Shown: positions 17,642 through 27,136 of the stretch, piece by piece | How positions within the stretch are numbered: the first letter of the stretch is position 1 | How the letters are laid out: each line of letters opens with the position of its first letter | Source: Anaeromyxobacter paludicola | Lineage (GTDB): Bacteria; Myxococcota; Myxococcia; Myxococcales; Anaeromyxobacteraceae | Assembly (NCBI RefSeq): GCF_023169965.1 | Contig: NZ_AP025592.1 | Coordinates: 3,162,001 to 3,226,000 of the forward strand | Length of the DNA stretch: 64,000 nucleotides | Direction: 5' to 3' | Notes under the pieces: model-generated | Told to the model about the DNA's origin: nothing | Seen by the model: the letters and a program-made list of their open reading frames with translations, nothing else | The model's database searches: none | Translations under genes and position numbers: made by a program

Positions 17642-19300
17642 CTACGCCGGCGGCTGCGTCGGCAGGAGCACCGTGAAGGCGCTGCCCGCGCCCGGCGCGC
17701 TCTCCACCGAGAGGGCGCCGCCGTGGCGCTGCACGATCCCCTGCACGATCGAGAGCCCGAGCCCGGCGCCGCGGCCGTCGGGCTTGGTGGTGAAGAACGG
17801 CTCGAAGATGCGGGCGCGGACCTCGGGCTCCATCCCGGCGCCGTTGTCGCGGACGCGGGCGGCCACGTGGTCGCCGGCGGCGGCGAGCTCGAGGGTCACC
17901 ACGCCGTCGGCCGGCGCGAGCGCGTGGGCGGCGTTGGTGATGAGGTTCACGAACACCTGGATGAGGCCCGAGCGGACGCCCCAGACCGCCGGCACCGGCT
18001 CCAGCCGCCGCTCGAGCCGCGCGCCCACCTCGCGCAGCGCCGGCTCGCACATGGCGGCGGCCTGCTCGAGCACCACCGCGAGCTCGAGCAGCTCGCGCCG
18101 GTCGGAGGAGGGGCGCGCGTAGGAGAGGAGGTCGCGCGAGAAGCGGAGGATGCGCTGGCCGGCCTCGTGGATGCGCCGGAGCTTCTCGAGCTCGCCCGGC
18201 TCGCGCCCGGCCAGGGCGGCGCGGCCGACGAGGTTGTCGGAGTAGGCGATGATGGCGGTGAGCGGGTTGTTGAGCTCGTGGACGATGCCGGCCGCGAGCT
18301 TGCCGAACTCGGCCAGCTTCTGCGCCTGCTCGGCGCGGGCCTCGGCGGCGCGCAGGCCGGTGAGGTCGTGGCCGATGGCGATGACCCCCTCCACCTCGCC
18401 CGACGAGCCGTAGATGGGCGAGGTGTTGAAGGCCACGCGCGCCTGCCCGCCGGCGTGGACGGCGATGCGCGTCTCGAAGCTCGTGACCGGCTCGCCCTCC
18501 AGCGTGCGGCGGACCACCCGCTGCACCCGCGGCCGCTCCTCCTCGGGGACGAAGTCCACCAGCTCCTCGCCGAGCGCCTCCTCGCGGGCGTAGCCGGTGA
18601 GGCGCGACAGGGCCCGGTTGAAGACCAGCACCTCGAGGTCCCGGTTCACCACCAGGATGAGGGCGTTGGCGTTCTCGATCAGGTCCTCGAGGTAGGTCTT
18701 GAGGAAGGTGAGCTCCTCGATGGCGCGCAGGTTCCGCACCGCCAGCGCGGCGTGGTTCGCCACCTGTAGCAGGAGGGGCTCGTGGGCGCTGGCCGCCGCC
18801 GGCGCGTCGGGCCCGTACTCGAGGTTCAAGACGCCGAAGAGCGCGCCGCGCGCCGTGAGCGGCACCGCGAGGGCGCGGTCGCAGCCCTCGAAGACCGGCT
18901 CGTCGCGGTCCACCACCGCGAGCCCGCCCGCCTCCAGCGCCGCCTCGGAGAGGCCGCCGAGCCGCACCGCGTCGCGGCGCAGCGCGAGCCGCTCCCGGGC
19001 CTGCGCCTTCAGCCGGCCGCGGGCGTACAGGGTGGTGAGGGCGAGGGTCTTGGGATCGACGAGCCGGATGCAGAAGCTGCAGCCCGAGAAGAGGTGCTCG
19101 ATGGCCCGCGCCGTGGCGCCGGTGAGCTCCTCCTCGTTGCGCGCCAGGGCGACGTCGCGCGAGTGGCCGAGCAGGATCTCGAGCACCGCGGCCGCCTCGG
19201 CGGCGGCGGTCGCGCCGGCCGGCGCCCGGCGCTTCCGGCGCGGGGCCGGCTTCCTGCCCGCCTCGGCGGGGACCGCCTCGCCTGTCGCCTTCTTGGCCAT
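17642..19300 (-). CDS. GAF/PAS sensor histidine kinase
   Basis: This soluble kinase has 552 residues from ATG 19300, which follows GGAGAGG. A GTG 13 codons earlier overlaps the larC stop and is less likely. A basic, Ala/Pro-rich N-terminus precedes a GAF domain (about 40-200) and a PAS domain (about 215-330, with ANALILVVNRDLEVLVFNRALSRLTGYA). HisKA follows with the phospho-acceptor in VHELNNPLTA, then HATPase_c with NLITNAAHAL, DNGAGM and GAGLGLSIVQGIV. There is no transmembrane segment, so the GAF domain probably senses a cytosolic ligand. It has no response regulator beside it, as is usual for orphan myxobacterial kinases. It is the last gene of the minus-strand run. Confidence 0.93.
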   Translation of the reverse strand: MAKKATGEAVPAEAGRKPAPRRKRRAPAGATAAAEAAAVLEILLGHSRDVALARNEEELTGATARAIEHLFSGCSFCIRLVDPKTLALTTLYARGRLKAQARERLALRRDAVRLGGLSEAALEAGGLAVVDRDEPVFEGCDRALAVPLTARGALFGVLNLEYGPDAPAAASAHEPLLLQVANHAALAVRNLRAIEELTFLKTYLEDLIENANALILVVNRDLEVLVFNRALSRLTGYAREEALGEELVDFVPEEERPRVQRVVRRTLEGEPVTSFETRIAVHAGGQARVAFNTSPIYGSSGEVEGVIAIGHDLTGLRAAEARAEQAQKLAEFGKLAAGIVHELNNPLTAIIAYSDNLVGRAALAGREPGELEKLRRIHEAGQRILRFSRDLLSYARPSSDRRELLELAVVLEQAAAMCEPALREVGARLERRLEPVPAVWGVRSGLIQVFVNLITNAAHALAPADGVVTLELAAAGDHVAARVRDNGAGMEPEVRARIFEPFFTTKPDGRGAGLGLSIVQGIVQRHGGALSVESAPGAGSAFTVLLPTQPPA

Positions 19301-19331
19301 GCCAGCCTCTCCGGAACGGCCGGGGAGCTTA

Positions 19332-20522
19332 TCACGCACGGCCGGAACGCCACGCCGCCAGCGCGGCCGCGAGGACCTCCTTGAGCGGCACGCCGCGCTC
19401 CCGCGCGCGCGCGAGGCAGTCGTCGTGCTCCGGCTGCGCCTGCACCACCGCGCCGTCGAGCAGCCCGAGCTTCACGCGCACAGCGCCGTACATCGTCTCC
19501 ACCTCGCGCCACTCGCGCGCGAGCTCGAGCCGGGAGACCGGGCGCATGCGGACGCCGAGCGTGGTGGTCTCGCGCACGAGCGCCCGCGCGACCTCGTCCC
19601 GCGCCGCGGCCGGCGCGAGCGCCGACAGGACCAGCCCGGGCCGCCCCTTCTTCATGGTGACCGGCGCCACCCAGGCGTCGAGCGCGCCGCGCGCGAGCGC
19701 CTCGTCCACCGCTCGCGCCGCGAGCTGCCCGGTGGCGTCGTCGAGGTTGCAGGCGAGCTCCCAGACCTCGCCCGCCGGAGCGCCGGCGGCCGCGCCCGGG
19801 GCCGCGTCGGCGAGGGTCATGCGGAGCACGTTCGGCCGGTCGGGCCAGCGGGCGGTGCCCACGCCGTAGCCGACGGCGCGGGCGACGAGGGGCGGCGGCT
19901 CGCCCACCTCGCAGAGGGTGGCGAGGAGGGCGGCGCCGGTGGGCGTGACCGCCTCGCCGGGGGGGCCGCCCGGCCGGACCGGGAGGCCGCGCACGAGCTC
20001 GAGCACCGCAGGCGGCGGCACCGGGAGGAAGCCGTGGGCGGTCTTCACCATCCCCTTGCCGAGCTCGGGCGGCGACGCGATCACGCGCGGCCAGCCGAGG
20101 AGCTCCAGGACCGCGGCGGCGCCGCAGACGTCCACGATCGAGTCCACCGCGCCCACCTCGTGGAAGTGGACCTGCTCGACGGGCACCCCGTGCACCTTGG
20201 CCTCGGCCGCGCCGAGCCGCCGGAACACCGCCGCGGCCGCCTCCTTCGCCCGCGGCGAGAGCCCGCTCGCGCCGACGAGCGCCAGGATCTCGGAGAGCCC
20301 GCGCACGGAGGGCTGCGCCCCCTCGACGCGCACGTCGAGGTGCGTGCCGGCGATCCCCGAGGACTCGCGGCGCGTCACCTCGAGCCGGAAGCCGGGCAGC
20401 CCGAGGCCGGCCAGCGCCGCCTCGAGCGCGTCGCGCGGCAGGCCGAGGTCGAGCGCGGCGGCGAGGAACATGTCGCCGGCGAGGCCGCCCACCGGCTCGA
20501 GCCAGAGCAGGTCGCCCGTCAT
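19332..20522 (-). CDS. larC: LarC, nickel-pincer cofactor nickel insertase
   Basis: This 396-residue enzyme inserts nickel into the pincer cofactor of lactate racemase and related enzymes, consuming CTP. The N-terminal signature is [37 protein letters not shown] lies near residues 115-135, and the C-terminal part has [19 protein letters not shown] and [13 protein letters not shown]. Both parts (LarC1 and LarC2) are in one continuous frame, unlike the Lactobacillus gene, which needs a programmed frameshift. Its ATG overlaps the larB stop (ATGA), so the two are translationally coupled. No larA or larE is in the window, so the enzyme that uses the cofactor is not visible. Confidence 0.95.
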   Translation of the reverse strand: MTGDLLWLEPVGGLAGDMFLAAALDLGLPRDALEAALAGLGLPGFRLEVTRRESSGIAGTHLDVRVEGAQPSVRGLSEILALVGASGLSPRAKEAAAAVFRRLGAAEAKVHGVPVEQVHFHEVGAVDSIVDVCGAAAVLELLGWPRVIASPPELGKGMVKTAHGFLPVPPPAVLELVRGLPVRPGGPPGEAVTPTGAALLATLCEVGEPPPLVARAVGYGVGTARWPDRPNVLRMTLADAAPGAAAGAPAGEVWELACNLDDATGQLAARAVDEALARGALDAWVAPVTMKKGRPGLVLSALAPAAARDEVARALVRETTTLGVRMRPVSRLELAREWREVETMYGAVRVKLGLLDGAVVQAQPEHDDCLARARERGVPLKEVLAAALAAWRSGRA

Positions 20523-21265
20523 CCCTGCCTCGCGATGAGGCCGGCCACGAAGCCGGCGCCGAAGCCGTTGTCGATGTTCACCACCGTCACGTTGGGCGCG
20601 CAGGAGTTGAGCATGGTGAGGAGCGGCGCGAGCCCGCCGAGCGAGGCGCCGTAGCCCACGCTGGTGGGGAGCCCGATGACCGGCTTGCCCACGAGCCCGC
20701 CCACCACCGACGCGAGCGCCCCCTCCATCCCGGCGGCCACGATCACCGCCACGCAGCGGTCGAGGTCGCCGCGCCGCGCCAGGAGCCGGTGCAGCCCGGC
20801 CACGCCCACGTCGAAGATGCGCACCGGCTCGACGCCCATCACCTCGAGCGTCACCGCCGCCTCCTCGCAGACCGGGATGTCGCTCGTGCCGGCGCAGCAG
20901 ACCGCGACCGGCCCGCGCACCGGCAGGCTCATCCGCCCCTTCGAGAGGGTGCGCGAGACCGGGTCGTAGCGGCTCCCCTTCACCGCCCGCCGCGCCGGGC
21001 CGGCCTTCTCCTCGTCGAGCCGGGTGACGAGGAGCGGCCCGCGCTGGGCGAGCTTGCGGGCGATGGCCGCCACCTGGGCGGCGGTCTTGCCCTGGGCGAA
21101 GACCACCTCCGGCATGCCGACGCGCAGCGTGCGGTGGGTGTCGAGGGTGGCGAAGCCGCCGAGCTCCTCGAAGGGCGCGCCCTTCAGGGCGGCGACCGCC
21201 TCGTCCACGCCGGCGTCGCCCTGGCGCACCCGCCCGAGGAGGTCTCGCAGTGACTTTTCGTCCAT
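20519..21265 (-). CDS. larB: LarB, pyridinium-3,5-biscarboxylic acid mononucleotide synthase
   Basis: This 248-residue enzyme carboxylates and hydrolyses nicotinate adenine dinucleotide to start nickel-pincer cofactor synthesis. It resembles PurE over the C-terminal half, with [30 protein letters not shown] and [22 protein letters not shown]. It ends [20 protein letters not shown], whose Cys matches the catalytic cysteine of the family. The N-terminal [18 protein letters not shown] region is also conserved. The gene begins 13 bases after the cheC stop on the same strand, so it may share that transcript, although no functional link is known. Confidence 0.95.
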   Translation of the reverse strand: MDEKSLRDLLGRVRQGDAGVDEAVAALKGAPFEELGGFATLDTHRTLRVGMPEVVFAQGKTAAQVAAIARKLAQRGPLLVTRLDEEKAGPARRAVKGSRYDPVSRTLSKGRMSLPVRGPVAVCCAGTSDIPVCEEAAVTLEVMGVEPVRIFDVGVAGLHRLLARRGDLDRCVAVIVAAGMEGALASVVGGLVGKPVIGLPTSVGYGASLGGLAPLLTMLNSCAPNVTVVNIDNGFGAGFVAGLIARQG

Positions 21266-21278
21266 GTCGGGGAGGGAT

Positions 21279-21878
21279 CTAGCAGCAAGCGCGCAGCTGC
21301 GCGAGCAGGGGCTCGATCGGCGCCGCCTCCGGCAGCACCAGCACCAGCCCCTCGAGCCCCAGCGCCGCGCAGCCGAAGCGGGTGGCGAGGGCCACCGGGG
21401 CGCCCTCCCCCGGCGCGAGCGCGCCCAGGCACTCCCGCGCGCCGCCGCGGGCGAGCCGCGGCACCGACAGGAGCAGCCGGCCCCGCAGCATCCGCGCGAT
21501 GGCCGAGACGAAGGCGCTCCCCACGATGTTGCCCGACTCGAGCAGCGCGCTCTCCGCGCCGGCGTCGAAGGCCCCCTCGCCGGCGGGGCGCCCGAGCGCG
21601 GTGGCGAGCCGGGCCGCCGACGCCTCCGGCAGCGCCAGCACGAGCTCGCCCGCGAGGAGCCCCTCGAGCCGCACCGCCACCGTGAGGAGCCGTTCGCCCA
21701 GCGCCGAGAGGAGCTCGGCGGCCAGCTCCCCGCCCTGCCCCACCCAGGCCTCCGGCACGTCCATGTCGAGCCGCCGCGCCAGGAGCCGCCCGAGCGCGGT
21801 GAGCGCGTGGCCGGTGCCGATGGTGGCCACCTCCTGGAGCGCGTCCACCGCGCGGGGGCCGAGGTCAGGGGGGCTCAT
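21279..21878 (-). CDS. cheC: CheC-like phosphatase (CheC/CheX/FliY family)
   Basis: This 199-residue protein is predicted to dephosphorylate CheY-P. The family active site has the pattern [D/S]-x3-E-x2-N-x22-P, repeated twice in CheC. Site 1 (DALQEVAT, Pro 22 residues later) has Thr in place of Asn and should be weak or dead. Site 2 (SALLESGN, Pro 22 residues later) is intact. The NIVGSAFVSAIARML helix confirms the fold. The ATG overlaps the cheA stop (ATGA). It is the only phosphatase in this Che cluster, which has no CheZ or CheX. No CheD, the usual CheC partner, is seen. Confidence 0.88.
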   Translation of the reverse strand: MSPPDLGPRAVDALQEVATIGTGHALTALGRLLARRLDMDVPEAWVGQGGELAAELLSALGERLLTVAVRLEGLLAGELVLALPEASAARLATALGRPAGEGAFDAGAESALLESGNIVGSAFVSAIARMLRGRLLLSVPRLARGGARECLGALAPGEGAPVALATRFGCAALGLEGLVLVLPEAAPIEPLLAQLRACC

Positions 21879-23893
21879 GCCGCGAGGAGCCTCGGGACGT
21901 CGAGGATGAAGACCGGCCGGCCGGTGCCGAGCACGGTCACGGCCGAGAGGCCGGCGACGAGGTCGAGCGGGCGCGAGAGCGGCTTCAGCACCGCCTCGGC
22001 CTGGCCGAGCAGCGCGTCCACCGCGAGGCCGACCCGGGCCTGCTCGCCGTCGGCCACCACCACCGACTGCACCCGCGGGGCGCCCTCGCCGGGGAACCCG
22101 AGCAGCCGGCGCAGGTCGTGGACCGGGACGAGCCGGCCGTCGTAGGGCAGCACCGGGCCGCCCTGGGCCTGGTCGAGCGCGGCCACCTCCACCTGCGCCG
22201 CGCCGTGGACCTTGGCGATGGGGATCCCGAGCACCTCGCCCGCCACCTGCACGAGGAGCACCGGCTGGACCGCCACCGTGAGCGGCAGGCGCAGGGTGAC
22301 GCGGGCGCCGCGGCCGGGGGCGCTCGACACCTCGATGGCGCCGCCCACCGCCTCGACCGCGCGCGCCACCGCGTCCATGCCGACGCCGCGGCCGGAGACG
22401 TCGGTGACGACCTCGGCGGTGGAGACGCCGGGGAGGAGCGCCAGCCGCAGCGCCGCGGCGTCGTCGAGCGCGGCCGCCTCGGCGGCGGCGACGGCGCCCC
22501 GGGCCACGGCGGCGGCCCGGAGCTTCGCCGGGTCCATCCCCTTGCCGTCGTCGGCGATCTCCACGATGACCCGGTCGCGCTCGCGGCGCGCCGCCACGGT
22601 GATCCGCCCCGCCTCCGGCTTCCCGGCGAGGAGCCGCAGGTGCGGCGGCTCGAGGCCGTGGTCCACCGCGTTGCGCAGCACGTGCAGGAGCGGCTCGGCC
22701 AGCTCCTCGAGGATGGCGCGGTCGATCTCGATGCCGGCGTCCTTCACCTCCACCTCGACCGACTTGCCGGTGCGACGGGCGAGGTCGCGGGCGGCGCGCG
22801 GCAGCCGCTCGGTGGCGAGCGCGAGCGGCGCCATGCGGACCGCCATCACCCGGTCGTGCAGGTCCTTCACCGTGGCGTGGAGCCGGTCGAGCCCCTCGTC
22901 GAAGGCGGGGCGGAGCGACTCGGGGACGAGCTTGCCCACCTCGCGCAGGTGCGCGTTCGCGAGGATGAGCTCGCCGACCGAGTCGATGAAGCCGTCGAGG
23001 AGGTCGGTGCGGACGCGGACGGTGCGCCCCTCCGGCGCGGGGTCGGCGCGGGGCGCCGGGGCGGGCTCGGGCGGCGGCGGCGCGAGCTCCGCCACCCGCA
23101 CGTGGGCGAGGTCGGAGATCTGCGAGAGGGCCCGCTCGACGGCCTGCGGCGGCTCCGGGGTGTCGAGCTCGACCTCGAGCCGCCGGTCGGGGATGCGGCC
23201 GGCCTTGAGGTCGGCGGCGTCGGGGGCGGCGCGGACCACCGCGCCCAGGAGCGAGAGCTTCTTGAGGACGAGGAAGCCGCGGACCGACGGGACCGGGCTC
23301 GCGGGGGCGATCTCGACGGTGACGGCGAGGCGGCGGGGGCCGGCGGCGAGCGAGGGCTTCGGCGGCGCGACGGTCGCCCCTCCCCGGCCCTCCCCACCTT
23401 CGGTGGAGAGGGTGGGCTTCGGGGGGACCTCGGGGAGGGGGAGCTTCGGTGCGGGGACGGACGGCGTGAGCGGCAGGACCGGCGGGTGCGCGGCGCGCCA
23501 GGCGCGCGCGGCCTCGAGCAGCCGGTCGGTGATCACCGGATCGGCGGGCGGGCTCTCGCCGCGGGACGCGTCCTCCACCATGCCCTGCAGGGCGTCCACG
23601 GCCGCGAGGAGCAGGTCCACCGCGGCGGGATCGGCCGGCGCGCCGCCGCGCCGGAGCGCGTCCACCAGGTCCTCGGCGTGGTGGGCCACCGCGGCGACGC
23701 CGGTGAGCTCCATCGAGGCGGCCATGCCCTTCAGGCTGTGGGCGTGGCGGAAGAGCGCGTCCACGAGCGGCGCCGCGGCCTCGCCGCCGTCCCGGCCGGC
23801 CCGCTCGAGCCGGACCAGCCCGTCGCCCAGCCGGGAGAGGTGGGCCTGGGCCTCGGAGACGAAGAGGCCGAGGTATTTCGAGAGCTCGCTCAC
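21875..23893 (-). CDS. cheA: Chemotaxis histidine kinase CheA
   Basis: This 672-residue kinase has the phosphotransfer domain at residues 1-125, with the phospho-acceptor His52 in HAHSLKGMAAS. A Pro-rich linker (135-187) follows, part of which is encoded by a hairpin repeat. A P2-like CheY-docking domain spans about 188-270 (VRGFLVLKKLSLLGAVVR). Dimerisation and ATPase domains span about 290-540, with HVLRNAVDHGLE, DDGKGMD and SGRGVGMD. A CheW-like regulatory domain at 545-672 has GIPIAKV and VPVHDLRRLL. GTG 23893 overlaps the cheY stop by GTGA. It is one of five chained che genes. No CheB or CheR is nearby. Confidence 0.97.
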   Translation of the reverse strand: MSELSKYLGLFVSEAQAHLSRLGDGLVRLERAGRDGGEAAAPLVDALFRHAHSLKGMAASMELTGVAAVAHHAEDLVDALRRGGAPADPAAVDLLLAAVDALQGMVEDASRGESPPADPVITDRLLEAARAWRAAHPPVLPLTPSVPAPKLPLPEVPPKPTLSTEGGEGRGGATVAPPKPSLAAGPRRLAVTVEIAPASPVPSVRGFLVLKKLSLLGAVVRAAPDAADLKAGRIPDRRLEVELDTPEPPQAVERALSQISDLAHVRVAELAPPPPEPAPAPRADPAPEGRTVRVRTDLLDGFIDSVGELILANAHLREVGKLVPESLRPAFDEGLDRLHATVKDLHDRVMAVRMAPLALATERLPRAARDLARRTGKSVEVEVKDAGIEIDRAILEELAEPLLHVLRNAVDHGLEPPHLRLLAGKPEAGRITVAARRERDRVIVEIADDGKGMDPAKLRAAAVARGAVAAAEAAALDDAAALRLALLPGVSTAEVVTDVSGRGVGMDAVARAVEAVGGAIEVSSAPGRGARVTLRLPLTVAVQPVLLVQVAGEVLGIPIAKVHGAAQVEVAALDQAQGGPVLPYDGRLVPVHDLRRLLGFPGEGAPRVQSVVVADGEQARVGLAVDALLGQAEAVLKPLSRPLDLVAGLSAVTVLGTGRPVFILDVPRLLAA

Positions 23894-24261
23894 GCGCGGC
23901 CGAGGACCTTGCGCACCACCGCGACCACCTCGTCGCCGCGGAACGGCTTCACGATGAAGTCGCTCGCGCCCGCCTCGATGGCCTCCATCACGAGCGACTC
24001 CTGGCCGAGCGCGGAGCACATCACCACCACCGCGCGCGGGTCGAGCCGCACGATCTCGCGGGTGGCCTCGATGCCGCTCTTGAACGGCATGACGATGTCC
24101 ATGGTGGCGACGTCGGGGCGCAGCTCCTTCCAGCGCTCGATCGCCTCGAGCCCGTTGCCGGCCTCGCCCACCACCTCGAACCCGCCGGCCTCGGTGAAGA
24201 TGTCGCGGATCATGGTCCGCATGAAGACCGCGTCGTCCACGATGAGCACCCGGGTCGCCAT
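23890..24261 (-). CDS. cheY: CheY-like single-domain response regulator
   Basis: The protein has 123 residues from ATG 24261, with GAGG eight bases upstream. An alternative GTG three codons earlier overlaps the cheW stop. It has the acidic pair DD in VLIVDDAVFMRT, phospho-acceptor Asp in TMDIVMPFKSG, Ser in VVMCSALGQ, and the conserved Lys in IVKPFRG. The DIVMPFKSGIEATREI segment is characteristic of CheY rather than of DNA-binding regulators. Output target is unknown; the cluster contains no flagellar or pilus genes. Confidence 0.95.
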   Translation of the reverse strand: MATRVLIVDDAVFMRTMIRDIFTEAGGFEVVGEAGNGLEAIERWKELRPDVATMDIVMPFKSGIEATREIVRLDPRAVVVMCSALGQESLVMEAIEAGASDFIVKPFRGDEVVAVVRKVLGRA

Positions 24262-24266
24262 CGCCG

Positions 24267-24734
24267 TCACCTCGCCCCGAAGAGCGCCTCCGCCTGGGCG
24301 GCGAGGAGCTCCGGATCGACCAGCGACACCGCCCCGCCGGTCCCCTGCGCCACCCCGCGCAGCAGCCCGGCGCGCGCCCCCTCGGGCGCCAGCGGCTCCA
24401 CGCCGAGCACCGCGCCCACGAGGAGCCCGAGCCCGCGCCGCTCGCGGTCGAGCACCAGCACCTGCCCCTGCCCGGCGGCGAACGGCTGCTCCGGGAGGCC
24501 GACCAGCTGGGCGAAGTCCACCACCGCGAGCACCCGCCCGCGCAGGTTCATGGCGCCGCGCACCGCGCCCGGCGCGCGCGGCACCCGGGCGAAGGGCGGC
24601 CGCGGGACCACCACCTCGCGCACCGCCTCGAGCGGGAGCGCGAAGCGCTCGGCGCCGGCCCGGAAGACCACCTGGCGCGGCGGCGCCGCGGCCGGGGCCC
24701 CGTCCTTCCCCGGCGCGGCGGCGGTCCCGGACAC
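24267..24734 (-). CDS. cheW: CheW scaffold protein
   Basis: This 155-residue adaptor couples CheA to receptors. The SH3-like CheW fold is recognised by QVVFRAGAERFALPLEAVREV, VPRAPGAVRGAMNLRGRVLAVVDF and LVDPELLAAQAEAL. The FRAGAERFALPL start and the single domain are typical. A Pro/Ala-rich N-terminus of about 20 residues precedes the domain. The start codon is GTG 24734, and the stop overlaps the alternative cheY GTG. It lies 10 bases downstream of the receptor gene. Confidence 0.93.
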   Translation of the reverse strand: MSGTAAAPGKDGAPAAAPPRQVVFRAGAERFALPLEAVREVVVPRPPFARVPRAPGAVRGAMNLRGRVLAVVDFAQLVGLPEQPFAAGQGQVLVLDRERRGLGLLVGAVLGVEPLAPEGARAGLLRGVAQGTGGAVSLVDPELLAAQAEALFGAR

Positions 24735-24744
24735 GCGGTCCCCG

Positions 24745-26136
24745 TCAGGCGCGCTCGCCGAGCCGGAACCGGGAGACCACGGCCTGCAGCTCGAGCGAGA
24801 GGTTGGACAGCTCCTGCGCCGCGCTCGCCATCTGGCCGACCGCGGCGGTCTGCTCGGCGATCACCTTGCCCACCTGGTCGGTGGCGGCGGCATTGGAGGT
24901 GGCGACGTCGGAGATGTGGTCCATGGCCTGGACCATGTCGGCCGAGCCCTGCAGCTGGTCGCGGGCGGCCTGGGAGATGACGGTCACCTTGTCGGCGCCG
25001 CTCGCCGCCACGCGGGCGATGTCGTCGAGGGCGCGGATGATGACGTTCACGTCCTCGCGCCCCTCGCCCAGCTCCGAGACCGACTCGCGCATGGCGCCCA
25101 CCACCAGGGCGGCCCGGCCGGAGATGTCGGCGGCGACGCTCGAGATCTGCTCGGCGGACCGGCCGGCGCTCTCGGCGAGCTTGCGCACCTCGTCGGCGAC
25201 CACCGCGAACCCGCGCCCGTACTCGCCGGCCCGGGCGGCCTCGATGGTGGCGTTGAGCGCGAGCAGGTTGGTCTGCTGCGCCACGCTGGTGATGACCTCG
25301 ACGATCTTGGAGATCTCCTTGGTCCGCTCGCCGAAGGCGAAGACCTGCTCGCTCGCCGCCTCGATCCGGGCGAACACCTTCTTCACCTTCTCGCCGGCGA
25401 GCCGGGCCGCCTCGCCGCCGCTGGCGGCGCCGGTGGAGGTCTCGGCCGAGGCGCGGGCGGCCTCCTCGGCGCTCCGCGCGGTGCGCTCGATGGAGGCCGC
25501 GATCTCGCCGATCACCTTGGAGGTGCGCTCCACGAGGCGGGACTGCTCCTCGGCGCCGCTCGCGATCTCGGCGATGGAGCGGGCCACCTCGTCGGAGGAG
25601 CCGTTCACCTCCTCGGCGGAGACCGACAGCCCGTTGGCGCTCTCGGCCACCGACTGGGCGGTGCGCTGGATCCGCGACACCAGATCGCGCAGGTTCTCCT
25701 GCATGGTGCGGATGGCGCGGGCGAGGTCGTCGATCTCGTCGTGCAGGAGCCCGCCCTCCTCCGCCGCCACCGCGCGCGAGAGGTCGCCGCGGCTGATCTC
25801 CACCGCCGAGCCCTTGAGCCGGGTGAGGCGGGAGACGCGGGCGAGCGCGAGCGACAGCCCGAGCCCGAGCGCGAGGGTGAGGCCGAGGAGCAGCGCGCCG
25901 GCGCCGAGGCGGCCGTGGACGCGCGCCGTGACCGCCGGGACCGCGAACACCAGCACCGTCCCGAGGATGAGGTACGAGACCAGGATCTTGAGGTGGAGCG
26001 ACAGCGTGAGCGGCGCCGGGCCGGGCTCGAGCTGGCGCAGGTCGGCGGGCGCGGGGCGCCCGCGCAGGGCCACGAGGTGCGGTGCGCTCTCATCCTGGCG
26101 GGCCGAGGGCCGCGCCGACAGCCGGCGTTCTCTCAC
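24745..26136 (-). CDS. Methyl-accepting chemotaxis protein without periplasmic sensor
   Basis: This 463-residue receptor has two helices (about 50-70 and 77-98) joined by only a few residues, so there is practically no periplasmic ligand domain. A HAMP region (about 99-150) follows, then the long signalling domain with the hairpin tip from [28 protein letters not shown] to [11 protein letters not shown]. The extra 45-residue N-terminal cytosolic segment (Pro/Arg-rich) is not a recognised sensor. There is no NWETF-type CheR-binding tail, matching the lack of CheR in the cluster. Signals may come from the membrane or from the N-terminus; this is inference. It is 31 bases downstream of thiL. Confidence 0.95.
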   Translation of the reverse strand: MRERRLSARPSARQDESAPHLVALRGRPAPADLRQLEPGPAPLTLSLHLKILVSYLILGTVLVFAVPAVTARVHGRLGAGALLLGLTLALGLGLSLALARVSRLTRLKGSAVEISRGDLSRAVAAEEGGLLHDEIDDLARAIRTMQENLRDLVSRIQRTAQSVAESANGLSVSAEEVNGSSDEVARSIAEIASGAEEQSRLVERTSKVIGEIAASIERTARSAEEAARASAETSTGAASGGEAARLAGEKVKKVFARIEAASEQVFAFGERTKEISKIVEVITSVAQQTNLLALNATIEAARAGEYGRGFAVVADEVRKLAESAGRSAEQISSVAADISGRAALVVGAMRESVSELGEGREDVNVIIRALDDIARVAASGADKVTVISQAARDQLQGSADMVQAMDHISDVATSNAAATDQVGKVIAEQTAAVGQMASAAQELSNLSLELQAVVSRFRLGERA

Positions 26137-26167
26137 GCGGCGGATCCTACGACTCCGCCCGGTTTAG

Positions 26168-27136
26168 TCAAAACGCGGGCTTCCGCCGGTGTGGGGCGAG
26201 GTGGTCGTGCCCGGCGCGGGCCGGCCGGTAGCGGGCGCCGGAGGGCCCCTCGAGCACCACGGCGCGCCCGCGGGTGACGACGCCCACCGGCGTGAGCGGG
26301 ATCCGGAGGCGCCGCGCGGCCGCGAGCGCCCGCGCCACCCGGCCCGGCGGCACCGCCGCGCAGAGCTCGTAGTCCTCGCCGCCGGTGGCCGGGGCGAGGA
26401 AGGGGTCCGCCGCGCCGGCGAGGGCGCGCCGCGCCGCCGGCGAGAGCGGCAGGCGCGAGAGCTCCACGCGGGCGCCGGTCCCGGAGGCCCGGCAGAGGTG
26501 GCCGAGGTCCTGCGCCAGCCCGTCGGAGAGGTCGATGCAGGCGCTGGCGAGGGGCCCGAGGGCGCGGCCGAGCGCGAGGCGCGGGTCGGGCCGCCGCTGC
26601 CGCCGGGCGAGCGCCGCCGCCGCCCCGGGGGCGAGGCCGAGCGCGGCGTCGCCGAGGGTGCCGGAGACGAGGAGGACGTCGCCCGGGCGGGCGCCGTCGC
26701 GGCGGAGCACCCGGCCGGCGGGCGCGCTCCCGAGGGCGGTGACGGTGAGGGAGAGCTCGCGGGCGCGGGTGACGTTGCCGCCGGCGAGGGCGATCCCGTG
26801 CCGCCGCGCGCAGGCGGCGAGGCCGCGCCCCACCGCGGCGAGCCGGCGGGGATCGGCCCCCTCCGGCACCGCCAGCGCGCAGAGCGCCCAGAGCGGCCGG
26901 GCGCCCATGGCGGCGAGGTCGGAGAGGTTCACGGCGAGCGCCTTCCAGCCCACGTCGCCCGGCGCGAAGCGGGCGTCGAAGTGGACCCCCTCGACCACCG
27001 CGTCCACGGTGGCGAGGAGCAGCTCGCCCGGGGGCGGGCGGAGCACGGCGCAGTCGTCGCCGATCCCGAGCACCACGCCCGTGCCCCGCCTCGGCGCGGG
27101 GGCGGTGAAGCGGCGGATGAGCTCGAACTCGGTCAT
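26168..27136 (-). CDS. thiL: Thiamine-monophosphate kinase
   Basis: This 322-residue enzyme phosphorylates thiamine phosphate to the diphosphate cofactor. Diagnostic segments are GIGDDCAVLRPP (metal- and ATP-binding), VDAVVEGVHFD, AVNLSDLAAMGARPLWAL, AGGNVTRA, and near the C-terminus ATGGEDYELCAAVP. The N-terminus EFELIRRFTAP is typical. Its ATG follows immediately after the TAG of the upstream kinase, so it is likely in that operon. The only other thiamine or chemotaxis link is positional; it looks like a housekeeping gene embedded in a signalling cluster. Confidence 0.95.
   Translation of the reverse strand: MTEFELIRRFTAPAPRRGTGVVLGIGDDCAVLRPPPGELLLATVDAVVEGVHFDARFAPGDVGWKALAVNLSDLAAMGARPLWALCALAVPEGADPRRLAAVGRGLAACARRHGIALAGGNVTRARELSLTVTALGSAPAGRVLRRDGARPGDVLLVSGTLGDAALGLAPGAAAALARRQRRPDPRLALGRALGPLASACIDLSDGLAQDLGHLCRASGTGARVELSRLPLSPAARRALAGAADPFLAPATGGEDYELCAAVPPGRVARALAAARRLRIPLTPVGVVTRGRAVVLEGPSGARYRPARAGHDHLAPHRRKPAF

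Noticed and set aside
22118-26167. Antisense frames of 1,349 and 581 codons opposite cheA-mcp
   Set aside because: Mirror frames of conserved che genes, without start signals.
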